Origin: Candidatus Schekmanbacteria bacterium
Lineage (GTDB): Bacteria > Schekmanbacteria > GWA2-38-11 > J061
Length of the DNA: 8,416 nucleotides
Assembly (NCBI GenBank): GCA_003695725.1
Contig: RFHX01000145.1
Location: forward strand, 1 to 8,416
Direction of reading: 5' to 3'
This document shows, piece after piece, positions 5,763 to 8,416 of this stretch. A program made the translations under genes and the position numbers. The stretch's first letter is position 1. Each line of letters starts with the position of its first letter. Below the pieces are notes generated by a model. The model searched no databases. It had not been told where the DNA came from and was given only the letters and a program-made list of their open reading frames with translations.

Positions 5763-6968
5763 ATGGAGCATTATGATTTGTTAGGACTTGAATTAGGATT
5801 AAACGATTCAGGCCTTGTGGAAGGAAAGGTTACAGGATTTCTTGCAAACGAATTGTCAGGTTTTTTTGACCTTTATTTGATGAAATTGAATACAAATAAA
5901 GTTCTTGCTGTGAAAAGAGGCGGGAATGTTTATACCTGTTTTTTGCCTCCTCTACCAAGCAAAGCAGGGGTAAAGGATTTAACGAGAAAGCTTTTGAGAA
6001 AATTTTTGAATTTTCGCATTCCCTCCACATGCACATTAAGTACGACTTATGCCTGTCAGGCAAAGTGTGTACATTGCAGTGCTGACAAGAATATGAAAAA
6101 GAGAGGCAGAGAGTTGACGACTGAAGAATTTAAAAATGTCCTTGATCAGGCCATTGAGCTCGGTGTTGTGAATATTACCTTGACAGGAGGTGAGCCCCTT
6201 TTAAGAAAAGACATATTTGAATTGATTAAACATGTAAATCCAGATGACGCAAACTGTATGATGTTTTCGAATGGAGAATATTTAACTGAAGAAAACTGCG
6301 CTAAACTTGCCGAAGCCGGACTTTTTTCTGTTATGGTAAGCATAGATAGCCCTGACCCTGAAATTCACGACAAATACCGGGGAGTCAAAGGGCTTTTCGA
6401 TAAAGCCATAAAGGGAATTGAAAGAGCAAAGAAAGCCGGCATCTTGGTTGGTATTTCGACATATGCAACAAGAGAAGATTACAAGGATGGAAGTCTTGAA
6501 AGAATTTTAGAGCTTGGAAAGGAAATAGGAGTTCATGAAGTAGTTGTTTTTGACCCCGTGCCAACAGGCAAATTGATAGATAATATGGATATGATATTGA
6601 GTATGGAAGAAAAGGAAGAGATAGCAAAACTGACAAATGAATATCGTATGCGTCCCGATTATCCGGGTGTAATAACACAGTCTTGGATAAATGGACCAAA
6701 GGGCTCCGGCTGTTTTGCCGGGAATGAACAGTTCTATATGACTGCATATGGAGATATTTGTCCCTGTGATTTTACACCATTGAGCTTTGGAAATATTAAG
6801 GATGAAAGCCTTGCAACAATATGGAATAGAATTCTTGACCATCCAGCTTATCGGGAAAAATGCAATCATTGCCGTATGCAGGATAAGGAATTCCGCGCAA
6901 AATATATCGATACTATTCCTGAAAATGTGCCTTTCCCTTATGAGATATTTAAAGAAAATCAGGTTTGA
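5763..6968 (+). CDS. radical SAM protein with C-terminal auxiliary cysteines
   Basis: A 401-residue cytoplasmic enzyme expected to cleave S-adenosylmethionine with a [4Fe-4S] cluster to start radical chemistry; the substrate is unknown. The cluster motif is C98-x3-C102-x2-C105 (YACQAKCVHCSA), followed by TGGEPLLR (141-148) for SAM binding and VSIDSPDPEIHDKYRG (192-207) typical of this superfamily. A C-terminal SPASM/twitch-like module has Cys317, Cys333, Cys335, Cys367 and Cys370 with the typical 'YGDICPCDF...FGNI..ESLATIW' pattern (329-354), so an auxiliary Fe-S cluster is likely; later SPASM cysteines are absent. Residues 1-88 form a separate N-terminal part with no motif I recognise, ending in a basic stretch (TRKLLRKFLNFRIPSTC). 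SPASM proteins modify peptides, enzymes or tetrapyrroles (PqqE, anSME, NirJ/AhbC), and none of these can be assigned. ATG 5763 has AGGA 7 bases before it. It leads apt by 21 bases and is likely co-transcribed. Confidence 0.88.
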   Translation: MEHYDLLGLELGLNDSGLVEGKVTGFLANELSGFFDLYLMKLNTNKVLAVKRGGNVYTCFLPPLPSKAGVKDLTRKLLRKFLNFRIPSTCTLSTTYACQAKCVHCSADKNMKKRGRELTTEEFKNVLDQAIELGVVNITLTGGEPLLRKDIFELIKHVNPDDANCMMFSNGEYLTEENCAKLAEAGLFSVMVSIDSPDPEIHDKYRGVKGLFDKAIKGIERAKKAGILVGISTYATREDYKDGSLERILELGKEIGVHEVVVFDPVPTGKLIDNMDMILSMEEKEEIAKLTNEYRMRPDYPGVITQSWINGPKGSGCFAGNEQFYMTAYGDICPCDFTPLSFGNIKDESLATIWNRILDHPAYREKCNHCRMQDKEFRAKYIDTIPENVPFPYEIFKENQV

Positions 6969-6980
6969 TTTGTAATCAAA
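6964..6980. repeat. perfect inverted repeat at the radical SAM-apt junction
   Basis: TTTGATT (6964-6970), loop TGT, AATCAAA (6974-6980): a perfect 7-base inverted repeat. It contains the TGA stop of the radical SAM gene and its right arm touches the ribosome site of apt (AAAGGAGAG from 6978). The stem is AT-rich and weak. It may be a translational coupling element, an operator-like palindrome, or chance. Confidence 0.6.
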
Positions 6981-6989
6981 GGAGAGAAG

Positions 6990-7505
6990 ATGGAAGAGAT
7001 TAAAGGGTTTATAAGAAATATTCCGGATTTTCCAAAAGCAGGCATTAATTTCAAAGACATAACACCCCTCTTGGGTGATGCAAAAGCATTCAAGAAGGTT
7101 ATTGATACCTTTGCTGAAAGACATTCAGGAAATGGAATAGATAAGGTGGTAAGCGTGGAATCAAGAGGTTTTTTCTTCGGAGCGGCGCTTGCTTATAGAA
7201 TTGGCGCTGGCATTGTGCCTGTTAGAAAACCGGGGAAACTTCCTTATGAGACAATAAGCGCAAGTTATGAATTGGAATATGGACAAGACACACTCGAAAT
7301 TCATAAGGATGCAGTAAAAGAAGGTGAAAAAGTATTGATAATAGATGACCTTCTGGCAACAGGAGGGACGATTGGGGCTGTATGTGAGTTGGTTGAAAAA
7401 TTAGGCGGAAATATCGTAGAAATAGACTTTGTTATTGAACTTGGATTTCTTAATGGAAGGGAAAAACTGGGAGAGCGTCCAATTTTTTCCCTGATTGCTT
7501 TTTAA
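6990..7505 (+). CDS. apt: adenine phosphoribosyltransferase
   Basis: A 171-residue cytoplasmic enzyme of purine salvage that joins adenine to PRPP to give AMP and pyrophosphate. Length is typical for the family (170-180). The N terminus [21 protein letters not shown] (quoted part: [16 protein letters not shown], 11-26) is the adenine-side signature. [20 protein letters not shown] (53-72) and [13 protein letters not shown] (76-88, flexible loop) follow. The PRPP-binding motif [13 protein letters not shown] is at 115-127 with the two acidic residues Asp119-Asp120. Everything expected is present and intact. ATG 6990 follows an AGGAGAG ribosome site. It sits 21 bases after the radical SAM gene and 38 bases before a lipoprotein gene, all on one strand, so it is probably the middle gene of an operon. 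The pairing with a radical SAM gene is not a textbook arrangement. Confidence 0.97.
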   Translation: MEEIKGFIRNIPDFPKAGINFKDITPLLGDAKAFKKVIDTFAERHSGNGIDKVVSVESRGFFFGAALAYRIGAGIVPVRKPGKLPYETISASYELEYGQDTLEIHKDAVKEGEKVLIIDDLLATGGTIGAVCELVEKLGGNIVEIDFVIELGFLNGREKLGERPIFSLIAF

Positions 7506-7543
7506 AGAACTTTATATCAAACTTTTTGGAGTATTAAAATTCA

Positions 7544-8284
7544 ATGGAGCGAAAAATCCTGCTGTTTATTGTGTTGCCTCTTTTTTTTCTTTATTCCTGC
7601 ACACCAGCCTATGTAAAGAGATTGGAAAGGATAGAAACTCTTTTAGACAATCTTGAAAAAGAAATCAAAATAACAAAAACATCACCTGAGCTTGCTGTTA
7701 TTCATACGAATATAAATGCTTTTTCAATGGAGATAAAAAAAATTTCGTCTCTTGATTATTCAGAAAATGGCAAGTATGCAGAGAATTCTTCGCGCCTTTC
7801 AGATATTATTTCTAAAATAGAATCGATTCATAATGAATTCAAAAAGATTGAATCTGAAAACTTGGACAATGAGTTGAAGGAAACATTTTTAGATGTTTCA
7901 AAGAAAGTTATTTCTTTTGCTGAAAAATTGAAGGATAGAGATTTGGCAATATCGAAAGGGGAAACAGCATACAAGAATGCGGAAACAAGTATGATTGCGG
8001 CAAATGCGGCATTGAAAGATGGCAGGCAAGAAGATGCTGAAAAAAAACTCAAAGAAGGAAAAGCATCTCTTAATATTGGAAATAATGAATTCATCAAGGC
8101 AGCTGAACTGAATAATAGCTTATTGAATCAAAGAGAGGATTTGATCCAAAATTATCAAAGACTTTCCTCTTTGGTGAAAGATAAAATGGGTTTAGAGCTC
8201 TTTGAAATCTCTGATTTTAAGTTTCTTGAAAAAGATAAAAAAAGACTCGACCGTACAGTCAATAATCTCAGGAAGAGAGGTTGA
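7544..8284 (+). CDS. coiled-coil lipoprotein of unknown function
   Basis: A 246-residue protein with a lipoprotein signal peptide: MERK, hydrophobic core (ILLFIVLPLFF) and lipobox L16-Y17-S18-C19, so Cys19 is the expected lipidated residue. Thr20 at +2 argues for outer-membrane delivery by the Lol system. The mature part is very rich in Lys, Glu, Asn and Ser and has heptad-like helices (about 23-43, 85-110 and 115-135). The stretch 'AISKGETAYKNAETSMIAANAALKDGRQEDAEKKLKEGKASL' (about 144-185; sample AYKNAETSMIAANAAL) has the Ala-rich paired-helix look of TPR-like or DUF4398-type periplasmic lipoproteins, but I cannot assign a family. The ribosome site is a GGAG 12 bases before ATG 7544, longer than usual, so expression may be modest. 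It follows apt by 38 bases and no terminator is visible between them. The role is unknown; an envelope scaffold or spacer is plausible. Confidence 0.85.
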   Translation: MERKILLFIVLPLFFLYSCTPAYVKRLERIETLLDNLEKEIKITKTSPELAVIHTNINAFSMEIKKISSLDYSENGKYAENSSRLSDIISKIESIHNEFKKIESENLDNELKETFLDVSKKVISFAEKLKDRDLAISKGETAYKNAETSMIAANAALKDGRQEDAEKKLKEGKASLNIGNNEFIKAAELNNSLLNQREDLIQNYQRLSSLVKDKMGLELFEISDFKFLEKDKKRLDRTVNNLRKRG

Positions 8285-8288
8285 ATTT

Positions 8289-8405
8289 TTAAAAGATATC
8301 TTTTACCCGCTTAAAGAAGTCCCACAGAATTATTAATAATAATGTTGTTGTGGAAAATAATCCTGCCAAGAAAAAGATAAGTGCATCCTTATCTATTTTT
8401 TTCAT
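8289..8405 (-). CDS. possible small single-pass membrane protein
   Basis: A 38-codon frame on the minus strand starting at ATG 8405. It begins MKKIDKDALIFFLAGLF, continues with a strongly hydrophobic segment (residues 8-28, ALIFF...LLLIILW) and ends in a basic amphipathic tail DFFKRVKDIF, with the stop at 8291-8289. Charge pattern, one membrane-spanning stretch and the lack of any other gene in this strip support it as real. It faces the lipoprotein gene tail to tail with 4 bases between stops. The window ends 11 bases upstream of the ATG, so the ribosome site cannot be judged (only GGG is visible), and the frame stays open to the window edge, so it may be the end of a longer gene. No family is recognised. 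Confidence 0.5.
   Translation of the reverse strand: MKKIDKDALIFFLAGLFSTTTLLLIILWDFFKRVKDIF
8291..8304. repeat. 14-bp perfect palindrome
   Basis: AAAAGATATCTTTT is a perfect palindrome just after the lipoprotein stop and overlapping the last codons of the small minus-strand frame. It has no loop and too little G+C for a strong terminator. It could be a protein-binding site or chance in AT-rich DNA. Confidence 0.5.
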
Positions 8406-8416
8406 AGATATTACCC

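Noticed and set aside
5763-6968. NirJ/AhbC heme-pathway enzyme as the identity of the radical SAM protein
   Set aside because: The long N-terminal extension and only partial auxiliary cysteine pattern do not allow this, and no other heme-pathway gene is adjacent.
6507-7124. 205-codon minus-strand frame across the radical SAM and apt genes
   Set aside because: Lies antisense to two well-supported genes; its translation is a low-complexity mix rich in I, C, F and S with no motif.

Overview
The window reads as an AT-rich (roughly one third G+C by eye) chromosomal stretch of a Gram-negative-type bacterium. Two proteins end in PEP-CTERM sorting tails, which are known only from diderm bacteria that make exopolysaccharide and carry an exosortase, and a third has a lipobox with an outer-membrane-type +2 residue. 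Phylum cannot be fixed from sequence alone; a Desulfobacterota, Nitrospirota or candidate-phylum genome would all fit. No photosynthesis gene, rRNA, tRNA, CRISPR array, insertion sequence or phage gene was seen.

Layout. (1) 1-2109, plus strand: two tandem genes for secreted proteins built of degenerate ~40-47 residue beta-propeller-like repeats and ending in PEP-CTERM tails. The first is cut by the left edge. Its first 43 bases are identical to a segment inside the second gene. (2) 2129-3666: a DUF169 protein on the minus strand and, divergent from it, a 234-residue protein that I read as a distant ferredoxin-dependent bilin reductase (PcyA/HY2/Peb family). Both use TTG starts. (3) 3730-5454, minus: sdhA, the flavoprotein subunit of succinate dehydrogenase/fumarate reductase, with no sdhB, sdhC or sdhD beside it. 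(4) 5455-5762: a very AT-rich divergent control region with a good sigma70-like promoter facing sdhA. (5) 5763-8284, plus: a likely three-gene operon of a radical SAM protein with extra C-terminal cysteines, adenine phosphoribosyltransferase (apt) and a coiled-coil lipoprotein. (6) 8289-8405, minus: a possible 38-residue single-pass membrane protein facing the operon's end.

How they fit together. Most genes look like an ordinary mixture of central metabolism (sdhA, apt) and envelope proteins. The one that stands out is the bilin-reductase-like gene: its fold signature is recognisable from the middle to the extreme C terminus, yet the residue matching the catalytic Asp of PcyA is Asn, and there is no heme oxygenase, phytochrome or phycobiliprotein gene here. 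Homology assignments are from memory of family sequences, not from a search.
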